Made by a program: the position numbers and the translations under genes. 64,000 nt of DNA from Foliimonas ilicis (lineage in GTDB: Bacteria; Pseudomonadota; Alphaproteobacteria; Rhizobiales; Rhizobiaceae), in NCBI RefSeq assembly GCF_039939195.1, contig NZ_JBDUUH010000017.1, positions 1 through 64,000 of the forward strand, in the 5' to 3' direction. Positions within the stretch are counted from its first letter, which is position 1. The number at the start of each line of letters is the position of its first letter. The notes under the pieces were generated by a model. It was given only the letters and a program-made list of their open reading frames with translations. It did no database searches and had not been told where the DNA came from. Below are positions 1 to 6,705 of the stretch, in pieces.

Positions 1-530
1 TCGAAGATGTCGATGGTCATCGGGTCCGGCGGTGTGCGGATCTTCATGCCAGCAAGATCGCCAGGAACCACAATCGGCTTCTTCGAGTTCGACGTCTCGC
101 GAATGCCGTTGTTCCACCAGGAAAGGATAAGTATTCCCTGCGCTTCAGCCGCTGTCGCAATTTTATCGCCGACCGGACCATCCATCACAGTCTCGGCCTG
201 ATCAAGACTCTGGAACAGAAAGGGAAGCCCAAGCAGGCTGATTTCCGGTACAGCACCGGACGTAGCACCCTGTGCATTGGCGGAAAACGCAATCGTGCCC
301 AGACGGATGTTGGTGACACTCTCGGCGTCGTCGCCGAACTGCGAGCTCGTGCCCACATTCACAGTGATGCGTCCGCCAGTGCGTTCCTTGACCAATTCAG
401 CGAATTTGAGCGAGGCGACGTCCTTCGGATTACCCGAAGCCGCACTATGAGAAATCTGAAAGGTTTGCGCAGCCAGCGGGGTTGCGCAAAGCGAAACGAA
501 TACAGCAGCTAAAATTTGACGAAACTTCAT
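1..530 (-). CDS. TRAP transporter substrate-binding protein, DctP family (3' part outside the window)
   Basis: Periplasmic receptor of a tripartite ATP-independent transporter, which delivers small organic acids to a DctQM-type membrane pair. 176 residues are visible, about half of the usual 320-340; the reading frame is open to the window edge. The first 21 residues are a typical Sec signal peptide ending in LAA-QT. The family hallmark DLAGMKIRTP near residue 160 contains the arginine that in DctP proteins forms a salt bridge with the ligand carboxylate, so a carboxylate ligand is expected. The start at 530 is preceded by a good GGGAGG ribosome site. It lies downstream of, and on the same strand as, the aldehyde dehydrogenase, alcohol dehydrogenase and GntR genes; the QM permease genes should follow to the left of the window. 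Ligand identity is inferred only from the neighbours. Confidence 0.9.
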   Translation of the reverse strand, partial: MKFRQILAAVFVSLCATPLAAQTFQISHSAASGNPKDVASLKFAELVKERTGGRITVNVGTSSQFGDDAESVTNIRLGTIAFSANAQGATSGAVPEISLLGLPFLFQSLDQAETVMDGPVGDKIATAAEAQGILILSWWNNGIRETSNSKKPIVVPGDLAGMKIRTPPDPMTIDIF

Positions 531-858
531 GACTATCCTCCCATTTGTGTCAAGAAATGCCCTGTTCATCCTTCGGGCCAGCCCGTAAGGACGTCGAACG
601 AAGCGGCAATAGCTCACCTCCCCGATGTTTCGCCCAAGCGAACCGCCGGTGCTTCAGGAAGCAAACCGTGATCAGAACATGTGTGAAGTTCGCCGGTAAA
701 ACCGGCTACGCACACTTGGACCGCCAGCCCCTATGTGAGCAGGGCGTGCCTGTGTCAGATGATTGCCGGTATTGAATTTGCAGGGGTTTCAGGCCCCCGT
801 TTTGTCCTGTGACTTAATCGCGACATCGTCGTCATGGTCTCCTCCCATTTGACGTTCT
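531..858. other. Intergenic region between the GntR gene and the TRAP receptor gene
   Basis: 328 bases without a convincing gene; short open frames here have atypical composition and no ribosome site. It presumably holds the promoter of the TRAP genes, read leftwards. I see no copy of the CTGAT-AC-ATCAG palindrome found at 4126-4211; the only resemblance is the 8-mer TGTCAGAT near 751, which is too short to call an operator. Confidence 0.5.
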
Positions 859-1518
859 TCAGATTTGAAGCAGTAGTTTCTTCAGGATCTGGCGGATGAG
901 GCCTCGATGATCCTGACATATCTTGCGCGCCCGCTCGCAATCTCCCGCCGTAATTGCCGTAATTATCGCGCGGTGCTCCCGGACCGAATTTGCTCTATCG
1001 ACGTAAATCGGACTGATGAAAGACAGAACCGACTTCATCTGATTGCGGATGGAATAGTAACTGCTGGCGATGAGCGAATTCTCGCACATGTCGAAAATGA
1101 TCTGGTGAAAGCGTGCGTCCAGTTCCGCCCATTTCCTTGCTTGGTCCTGTGCGAGATTTGCCTCCATCTCGTCGACCAGTGAGGTCAGCAAGGCCTCCAC
1201 CTCCCCCGCATCCACAACCCCTGCGTTCACGCGTTCGGCGAGAAGATATCCCGCCATCCCGTCGAGTGCCTCGACCAGTTCGTAACCCCGGATCAGATCC
1301 TGGATGGTAAAGTGCCGCACGAAGGTTCCCGATCGCGGAATGACTTCAACCAGACCGTCCGCCTCAAGGCGCTTGATGGCGTCGCGCACCGGCGTAACGC
1401 TCATCTTCAGCTCGCTGGCAATCCGATGAATATCCAGCGGAGCCGAAGGCCGAAGACCACCGCTGATTACCTGCTCCAGAAGCGATTCATACGCCTTGTC
1501 CGAATAATTTCTCGACAT
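859..1518 (-). CDS. GntR family transcriptional regulator, FCD (FadR) subfamily
   Basis: Repressor or activator that senses a small carboxylic acid. Residues 5-70 form the winged helix (SVTPVRDAIKRLEADGLVEV is the recognition region and wing). Residues 80-210 are the all-helical FCD domain, with the metal-binding pattern visible as Asp/His in ARFHQIIFD, His in EHRAII and His in CQDHR; FCD domains with this triad usually bind an organic acid through a metal. Length 219 aa is normal for the family. GAGGT lies 6 nt before the ATG. It follows the alcohol dehydrogenase gene on the same strand by 29 nt, so it is probably the last gene of that operon and controls it through the twin palindromes at 4126-4211. 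Confidence 0.9.
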   Translation of the reverse strand: MSRNYSDKAYESLLEQVISGGLRPSAPLDIHRIASELKMSVTPVRDAIKRLEADGLVEVIPRSGTFVRHFTIQDLIRGYELVEALDGMAGYLLAERVNAGVVDAGEVEALLTSLVDEMEANLAQDQARKWAELDARFHQIIFDMCENSLIASSYYSIRNQMKSVLSFISPIYVDRANSVREHRAIITAITAGDCERARKICQDHRGLIRQILKKLLLQI

Positions 1519-1547
1519 TGACTACCTCACCACACCGCATGCTTTGA

Positions 1548-2660
1548 TTACATGAGCTGGTTATATATCCCTGCAACGTCCGCGTTCGAAAGCGGAACAT
1601 AATTATTCACCAACAGCCTTTGCTGAGTTTCAATCACCTTGTCCGCATACTGGTGGACATCGCTTGCCGACATGCCGTACTCGCTCAAGCGCTTGGTCGG
1701 AACGACTTCCGCAAGAAGCCGGTCCAAAGTGTCGAACGGGTTTTCACCTGCCTTCGGCGCGCCGAGGATCTCCTCGATCAGCTTGGCGATGTCGGCGATC
1801 TTTCCGTCGGGCTCTTTCTCGAAATAGACCTTGAACACAGCAGGCAGAAACAGACGTGTCGCCTCTCCGTGCGCCACATGATGTGCGCTGCCGAAGTGCA
1901 TCGCAATTGCGTGGACACCGCCTGCCAGCACGTTGGCGAGCGCAATGCCGGCCATGTTGCTCGCTGCCAGATAGGCTTTAGCATCCTGCTGGATGACCTC
2001 ACGGCCATGCTCGACAATGCGCTTGTATCCCTGCAGGATCGACCGCGCCGCTGTCATACAGAACATGTCGGTGTACGCATTGGCACGCGGTGCCAAATAT
2101 ATTTCGAGCGCATGCACCAAAGCATCCGCCGAAGATGTCGCAAACACCGAGTAGGGAATTTTCGACAGGAGTTCGTCAATAAGGATTGCATGATCGGCAA
2201 AGCCTGCATCGAACCCTTTTCCGATTTTGCTGCCAATGCCCGGAAAGTCGAGAACGGCCACGCAGGTAACTTCACAGCCGGTCCCACAGGTTGTGGGAAT
2301 CAGGAGCAATCCGGCGTTCCGCTGCGGTTGAACGCCTGCTGCGAACAATCCCGCCACGTCTTCCTGCGAATCCAGGACCAGCACCTTGGCGCAATCGAGG
2401 ATCGAGCCGCCGCCAATCGCGATCAGCCGATCGAAGCCAAGCTGTCGGACCGCAACGAGCATTTCGTCGACAGCTATATCGGTTGGCTCACCACCGCAGA
2501 AGTCGTCGTAAAACAACGTTTGCGCCGGCGTGCTCCGCATGAACGAGTCATGGAGAAACCGCTGGGTAAAAATCAGATCGCGCTCACCGACGCCATGGGC
2601 CTCGGTGAACTCGGCAAAGGTATCGTACCCATGTATCTGCGGGCGAACAGCAAACTTCAT
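1548..2660 (-). CDS. Iron-containing alcohol dehydrogenase, 4-hydroxybutyrate dehydrogenase-like
   Basis: NAD-dependent group III alcohol dehydrogenase of 370 aa. The dinucleotide site GGGSILD is near residue 83, and the metal ligands (one Asp, three His) are seen in SSADALVHALEIY, GGVHAIAMHFG and HHVAHGEA. From memory, the whole protein follows the 4-hydroxybutyrate dehydrogenase of clostridia closely, including the C-terminal stretch QRLLVNNY. It should oxidise the terminal hydroxyl of an omega-hydroxy carboxylic acid to the semialdehyde, or run in reverse. The gene begins 5 nt after the CoA-acylating aldehyde dehydrogenase, so the two almost certainly act in sequence. Because the locus also carries an HMG-CoA-lyase homologue, the real substrate may be a branched analogue such as mevalonate rather than 4-hydroxybutyrate; that is inference. 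Confidence 0.85.
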   Translation of the reverse strand: MKFAVRPQIHGYDTFAEFTEAHGVGERDLIFTQRFLHDSFMRSTPAQTLFYDDFCGGEPTDIAVDEMLVAVRQLGFDRLIAIGGGSILDCAKVLVLDSQEDVAGLFAAGVQPQRNAGLLLIPTTCGTGCEVTCVAVLDFPGIGSKIGKGFDAGFADHAILIDELLSKIPYSVFATSSADALVHALEIYLAPRANAYTDMFCMTAARSILQGYKRIVEHGREVIQQDAKAYLAASNMAGIALANVLAGGVHAIAMHFGSAHHVAHGEATRLFLPAVFKVYFEKEPDGKIADIAKLIEEILGAPKAGENPFDTLDRLLAEVVPTKRLSEYGMSASDVHQYADKVIETQQRLLVNNYVPLSNADVAGIYNQLM

Positions 2661-2665
2661 GTTGC

Positions 2666-4084
2666 TTACGCTCCGGCGTCGATACGTACGGCAGCGATCC
2701 GTGCGAGCAGTGGCCCGTAGATCGTGTCTTCATCCGGCTCGCTGCGATCAAGCGGTTCGGCGATCCGGGTCGTGTTGTAGTAATGCTTTTGCGTAACGTT
2801 CTCCGAAACAGCGTTTCCGCCCCAGCTTCCGCAGCCGAGCGAGAAAGTCTTTGCGAGGCCGTTCGACCAGCTTCCGGAATTGGCCACACCATGTGGCTGA
2901 CGAACGATGACGCGTGACGTCTTCGTTTCGAGGGCAAGCTTGAGAATGCGACCCTGATCCTGCGAGTGGATGCCGCACGAATGGCCGGATCCGGAATAAT
3001 CCGTGATGGCATTTACGAGCGCTACCGCGTCGTCAAAGGAGTCGTATTTATAGGCCGTGAGCACCAGGCTAAGCTTTTCACCGGAGAACGGGTGCTGCTC
3101 TCCAGCCGCGGTTTCCTCGACGACGATAAATTTGCAATCGGCCGGAACGCTTATCCCCGCAAGTGCGGCAATTTCCGATACAGGCCGCGCGACGACTTTG
3201 CGTGAAACGTGGCCGTTTTCCCAAAGTACCGCCTGCAGCCGCGCCTTTTCTTCCGAACTAGCGATATAGGCGCCAGTTTTTTCCAATTCACGCAGGAAGG
3301 CTTCATAAATGGAAGCCTGAACGATGATCGAGTTCTCAGCCGAACAGCCGGATGCATTGTCACCGGTCTTGCCGGTCTTGATCTTGGCGGCTGTCTCGAT
3401 CAAATCGACGGTCTCGTCGATGATTACCGCAGCATTACCCACGCCAACGCCATAAGCAGGCTTGCCGGAAGAATAAGCTGCCTTGACCATGTCGCCAGCG
3501 CCGGTTGCCATAGTGACGTCGCACTGCGCCATCAACTCCGAGGCAAGCGCCTTTGACGGGGTCTGGATACATTGAACGAGATCTTCGGGCGCATCCAGCG
3601 ACTTTAGGACCTGCCGGATGACATCTACAACGAAGAGCGTCGTCTTCTTGCTCGCCGGGTGCGGCGCACAGATCACCGCATTGCGTGCCCGGATGCCCAG
3701 GATGGATTTAAAAATCGGGGTCGCTTCGCAGTTCGTGCTGGGCACAAGCGCGGCGATCACGCCATAGGGCTTGGCAATGGTGGTGATGCCATTTTCCGCA
3801 TCACGGTCGATGATGCCAACAGTCTTTTCCTTGCGGACATCGTGGAAGATGGCTGGCATCTTGTGCGTGAGCTTGGCGCGCTTGCTGTCGACCAGACCCA
3901 TCTTCGTTTCGTCATAAGCCATTTCTGCGATTCGCGACGCCAAATCCAGACGAGAGAGGGTGTACACGATAGCGCCCGCAAGCAGATCCACCTGTTCTTG
4001 GGTATAGGTATTCAAAACGGCCTGCGCCGCGCGCGCTTTCGCGACAAGGCCAGCAATGTGATCGTGATCTGCAGTCTCGGGCAT
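2666..4084 (-). CDS. CoA-acylating aldehyde dehydrogenase (SucD / SauS / EutE-like)
   Basis: Converts an aldehyde plus CoA and NAD(P)+ into an acyl-CoA. The catalytic cysteine is in DNASGCSAEN (residue 247 from this start); the fold-conserved regions PSTNCEATPIFKS and APHPASKKTT are clear. The family includes CoA-dependent succinate-semialdehyde dehydrogenase and sulfoacetaldehyde dehydrogenase SauS, so the family alone does not fix the substrate. Start choice: an ATG at 4099 is in frame, but the five codons between it and the ATG at 4084 spell the ribosome site GGAGG at ideal distance from the second ATG, so 4084 is the likely start (472 aa). First gene of a leftward operon with the iron alcohol dehydrogenase and the GntR regulator. 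Expected role: semialdehyde to acyl-CoA, feeding the divergent lyase. Confidence 0.87.
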   Translation of the reverse strand: MPETADHDHIAGLVAKARAAQAVLNTYTQEQVDLLAGAIVYTLSRLDLASRIAEMAYDETKMGLVDSKRAKLTHKMPAIFHDVRKEKTVGIIDRDAENGITTIAKPYGVIAALVPSTNCEATPIFKSILGIRARNAVICAPHPASKKTTLFVVDVIRQVLKSLDAPEDLVQCIQTPSKALASELMAQCDVTMATGAGDMVKAAYSSGKPAYGVGVGNAAVIIDETVDLIETAAKIKTGKTGDNASGCSAENSIIVQASIYEAFLRELEKTGAYIASSEEKARLQAVLWENGHVSRKVVARPVSEIAALAGISVPADCKFIVVEETAAGEQHPFSGEKLSLVLTAYKYDSFDDAVALVNAITDYSGSGHSCGIHSQDQGRILKLALETKTSRVIVRQPHGVANSGSWSNGLAKTFSLGCGSWGGNAVSENVTQKHYYNTTRIAEPLDRSEPDEDTIYGPLLARIAAVRIDAGA

Positions 4085-4125
4085 TTTTCCTCCGTTCATT
4101 CCTGAAAGACTTGGGTCAACCAGAA

Positions 4126-4141
4126 AACTGATACATCAGTT
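4126..4141. promoter_or_regulatory. Candidate GntR/FCD operator, copy 1
   Basis: AACTGATACATCAGTT: a 16-bp sequence with 7-bp perfect arms around a 2-bp centre. It lies in the divergent promoter region between the aldehyde dehydrogenase and the lyase genes. Size and symmetry fit FadR-type GntR dimers, and the regulator gene is in the adjacent operon. Confidence 0.65.
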
Positions 4142-4197
4142 ATCATGTCAGATAAAATTTTCAAGCCGGACATTAAACCAAAATCACGGCACGCCGC

Positions 4198-4211
4198 AAC
4201 TGATACATCAG
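4198..4211. promoter_or_regulatory. Candidate GntR/FCD operator, copy 2
   Basis: AACTGATACATCAG, identical to the first 14 bases of the site at 4126 and centred 72 bp from it, about seven helical turns, so both sites face the same side of the DNA. Looping or joint control of the two divergent transcripts is possible. A degenerate relative (ATCATGTCAGAT) lies at 4142-4153. Confidence 0.65.
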
Positions 4212-4320
4212 ATAATATTTTTATTGATATTTTTATATGATCGCGCAATAGCTGGCGTCAAATGTCCCCTCCGCGCGAAATCTGCCGGACATGGGGCAAA
4301 AATTCCGGAGGAGACTGCAG

Positions 4321-5229
4321 ATGAAAGATTTGGTGGCGATCAATGAAGTCGTATTGCGCGACGGCTTCCAAAATGAGCCCGATTTTGTGCCAACAGATGC
4401 AAAAATACGCCTTGCCAACAGGCTGTCTAAGACCGGGGTGCACCGGATCGAGGTTTCTTCGTTCGTGTCGCCGAAGGCAATCCCAAATCTTCGAGACGCG
4501 GAAGATGTTTTTCGGGGTCTGGAACGCGTAGAAGGCGTTCTTTACACCGCACTTGTTCCAAACGAGCGTGGCGTTCAGCGGGCGATCGAATGCAATGTCG
4601 ATGAAGTCAACCTGGTGATGTCGATCGGCGAGAAGCACAATCTGAAGAACCTGCGCATGACATGCGAGGAATCGCTGGCGCAATTCAAGGGGATCATGTC
4701 AGCCCTTGCAGGTACCGGGATTGCCGTGAACGGCACGATCGCCACCGCGTTCGGATGCCCTTTCGAGGGGCAACAGCCGACCGAACGCGTGCTTTGGGCT
4801 ATCGACGCCTATCGTACGCTCGGAATAGGCGGGGTTACTGTGGCCGACACGATCGGCGTCGCAAATCCCCGGCAGGTGTCCAAGCTTATGGCGTTGATCC
4901 GCAAGCATCACGAAGATTTGCCGCTGACACTTCATCTCCACAACACACGGGACATGGGTCTGACAAACGCGCTCGCCGCCGTAGACGAAGGCGTCCGCAG
5001 TTTCGATTCTGCGCTTGGAGGTATAGGTGGATGTCCTTACGCGCCAGGCGCTACAGGGAACATCTGCACAGAAGACCTCGTGCACATGCTGCATAATTGC
5101 GGAATCGGCACTGGCGTCGATCTCGAAGAGCTGATCGACTTGTCAGCGCAACTCCCGGAGTTGCTCGGTCATGAAGTTCCTGGTTACGTCGTCAAATCGG
5201 GATCCAGCGAACGGCTCTATACCTGTTGA
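4321..5229 (+). CDS. HMG-CoA lyase family protein
   Basis: Member of the HMGL-like/DRE-TIM family that cleaves 3-hydroxy-3-methylglutaryl-CoA into acetoacetate and acetyl-CoA, or a close analogue. The catalytic RDGFQNE is at residues 13-19, the metal-binding histidines are in LHLHNTRDMG, and the lyase signature GGIGGCPYAPGATGN carries the catalytic Cys238, which separates HMG-CoA lyases from isopropylmalate synthases. 302 aa is the usual bacterial length. The start at 4321 follows GGAGGAGACTGCAG; an upstream in-frame start at 4291 lacks a ribosome site. Divergent from the aldehyde dehydrogenase operon with the twin palindromes between, hence probably co-regulated. It lacks the CoA-transferase or carboxylase partners of leucine degradation, which argues for a different supply of HMG-CoA (see findings). 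Confidence 0.9.
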   Translation: MKDLVAINEVVLRDGFQNEPDFVPTDAKIRLANRLSKTGVHRIEVSSFVSPKAIPNLRDAEDVFRGLERVEGVLYTALVPNERGVQRAIECNVDEVNLVMSIGEKHNLKNLRMTCEESLAQFKGIMSALAGTGIAVNGTIATAFGCPFEGQQPTERVLWAIDAYRTLGIGGVTVADTIGVANPRQVSKLMALIRKHHEDLPLTLHLHNTRDMGLTNALAAVDEGVRSFDSALGGIGGCPYAPGATGNICTEDLVHMLHNCGIGTGVDLEELIDLSAQLPELLGHEVPGYVVKSGSSERLYTC

Positions 5230-5649
5230 AGTCGGCTGTCGAAAAGGCTTCGCATATCCATGCGCTGGCGCTCACGACCTCGTCTAGATCTAGCCGTCGG
5301 TTACGCAAAGCAGTATGGACCACGCTCGGCCAGATAACGCTCAAGGTCGTCGGAAAACGCGTGTCGCTGAGATTGCCAGAGAGGCAGAATGAAATTTTTT
5401 CCAGCAGCCCGTCCAGATTTCTAGCGACAGTCAATCTCAGATTGCTGGTTGGCCGCACTTCATTATTCCATAGCGCCTTTGCACTCCCAATCAGTTGTCG
5501 CAACAAAAGCCATGGCCGTCATCAGTGCTTATGACGGACGGAAACTGTGCGCAGGAGATTCCACGATCTCGCCGACCCACTAAATAAAATAGTTTGGGAA
5601 AAGCTTTTACGCGCTTCGATAACTCCATCGAATCTCGTAATGATTTTTA
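5230..5649. other. Intergenic region between the lyase gene and the cellulose operon
   Basis: 420 bases, visibly poorer in G+C than the flanking genes towards its right end. Overlapping short open frames exist on both strands (5226-5534 plus, 5192-5506 minus), but neither has a ribosome site nor a sequence I recognise. The bcs promoter must lie in its right part; I cannot point to a specific site. Confidence 0.45.
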
Positions 5650-6648
5650 ATGTTTGTAAGTAACGCGGTCGCACAAAGTTCCAAAGTGCCGACCAGGCGA
5701 CAAGACGTGTCGTGTCTGGCGCGTTTGCTTGCAAACTTGAACCACATTGTTTTGCTTGGGCTTTCCGGCGCACTGCTTGCGGCTTGCGCTACGCGCGAAG
5801 GCGTCGAAATTTCCTCGACGCTGCACAGTACGACAGCGGAATCCGCGTTTGTATTGCCGCCGCCCGGCGGCCCGTCTATCGTTAGCGTGATTGAGCGGCG
5901 TTATTCAAACGCAACCCAGCAGGACATAGCTGTTGCGACTAACGCGGCAACCTCCGGCCAAAACCTTATTCGCGTTCAGTTTTTCGGTCCTGTCAACCGC
6001 GCGGCAGCAGGCGATACCGCTCTCCCGGATACCGCCTTGCGTGACGGCAATCTTGCCGCTGAAATGCGTGCGCAATTGCCGGGCATTAGGATGCAGCAAT
6101 CACCTTATTATGTGCAAAACCGTTACGGGCCGTTTGGATATTCGGTCGGCCGCTCAAGCGCAGATCTTTGCCTCTATGCATGGCAGCGGATTCGCGCCGG
6201 CAAAGGCAAGACGTCTATTACCAGCAATCGCGGGAGCATTCAGATAAGGCTGCGGATTTGCGAGGCAGGAGCCACCGAACAGAAGCTTCTGGGCTTCATG
6301 TATGGCTTTTCCATCAATGCATCGTTCGACGATGAAAGTTGGAACCCTTATGGGCAGCCAGCATCTCCGCCGGACACGCTCGGCGTTCCCGGAACCCCAG
6401 TCTACCCGGTCGGTGGTACTAGTTTCGAGACTGTAACGATGCCCGTCGCCGTAGCTACTGCCCCAGCACGCCAGCGCACACCGCCCCCGCAAGCAGGGTC
6501 ATCTGCACGCGCGCCTGAACCCTTGCCGCAGCCGATTGGGCCTGCCGTGCCGCCGCCGCCCAATGCCGTGAGTCCAGGCAACAATCCCGTGGTTCCCGCG
6601 CCACCTTGCCCGGCAGGTGAAGGGGGGCAGAATGCGGACTGCAATTAG
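5650..6648 (+). CDS. bcsN: Cellulose biosynthesis protein BcsN (lipoprotein)
   Basis: 332 aa. A hydrophobic stretch (HIVLLGLSGALLAAC) ends in a lipobox with Cys46, so the mature protein should be a lipid-anchored envelope protein. The body matches my recollection of BcsN, a conserved but biochemically undefined component of rhizobial cellulose loci. The C-terminal third is rich in Pro and Ala and low in complexity (from about residue 225), which suggests an extended linker. The 30-residue n-region ahead of the signal hydrophobic core is long and the ATG at 5650 has no clear ribosome site, so a downstream alternative start is possible. It is followed by bcsA after 57 nt in the same direction. 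Confidence 0.78.
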   Translation: MFVSNAVAQSSKVPTRRQDVSCLARLLANLNHIVLLGLSGALLAACATREGVEISSTLHSTTAESAFVLPPPGGPSIVSVIERRYSNATQQDIAVATNAATSGQNLIRVQFFGPVNRAAAGDTALPDTALRDGNLAAEMRAQLPGIRMQQSPYYVQNRYGPFGYSVGRSSADLCLYAWQRIRAGKGKTSITSNRGSIQIRLRICEAGATEQKLLGFMYGFSINASFDDESWNPYGQPASPPDTLGVPGTPVYPVGGTSFETVTMPVAVATAPARQRTPPPQAGSSARAPEPLPQPIGPAVPPPPNAVSPGNNPVVPAPPCPAGEGGQNADCN

Positions 6649-6705
6649 CGATATGACTGGAATGCGGCCTCCACAAACAAAACGAAACTGAGAGGACTGC
6701 CTGTT

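Noticed and set aside
751..758. TGTCAGAT as a third GntR operator
   Set aside because: Only eight bases match, without dyad symmetry; expected by chance.
1620..2720. 366-codon open frame on the plus strand
   Set aside because: It is antisense to the iron alcohol dehydrogenase, which has full family motifs; GC-rich codon use creates long shadow frames here and at 44822-46186, 46123-47292 and 50216-51157.
4291..4320. Upstream start for the lyase gene
   Set aside because: The added ten residues have no family counterpart and no ribosome site; GGAGGAG lies just before the ATG at 4321.
1..5229. Isethionate/sulfoacetaldehyde pathway (SauS-like enzyme plus iron dehydrogenase plus TRAP)
   Set aside because: Considered because of the SauS resemblance, but no sulfoacetyl-CoA-processing gene is present and an HMG-CoA lyase would be unexplained; kept only as an alternative.
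5192..5534. Overlapping short open frames as a pseudogene remnant
   Set aside because: No recognisable product on either strand and no ribosome site; overlap with the lyase end makes a real gene unlikely.
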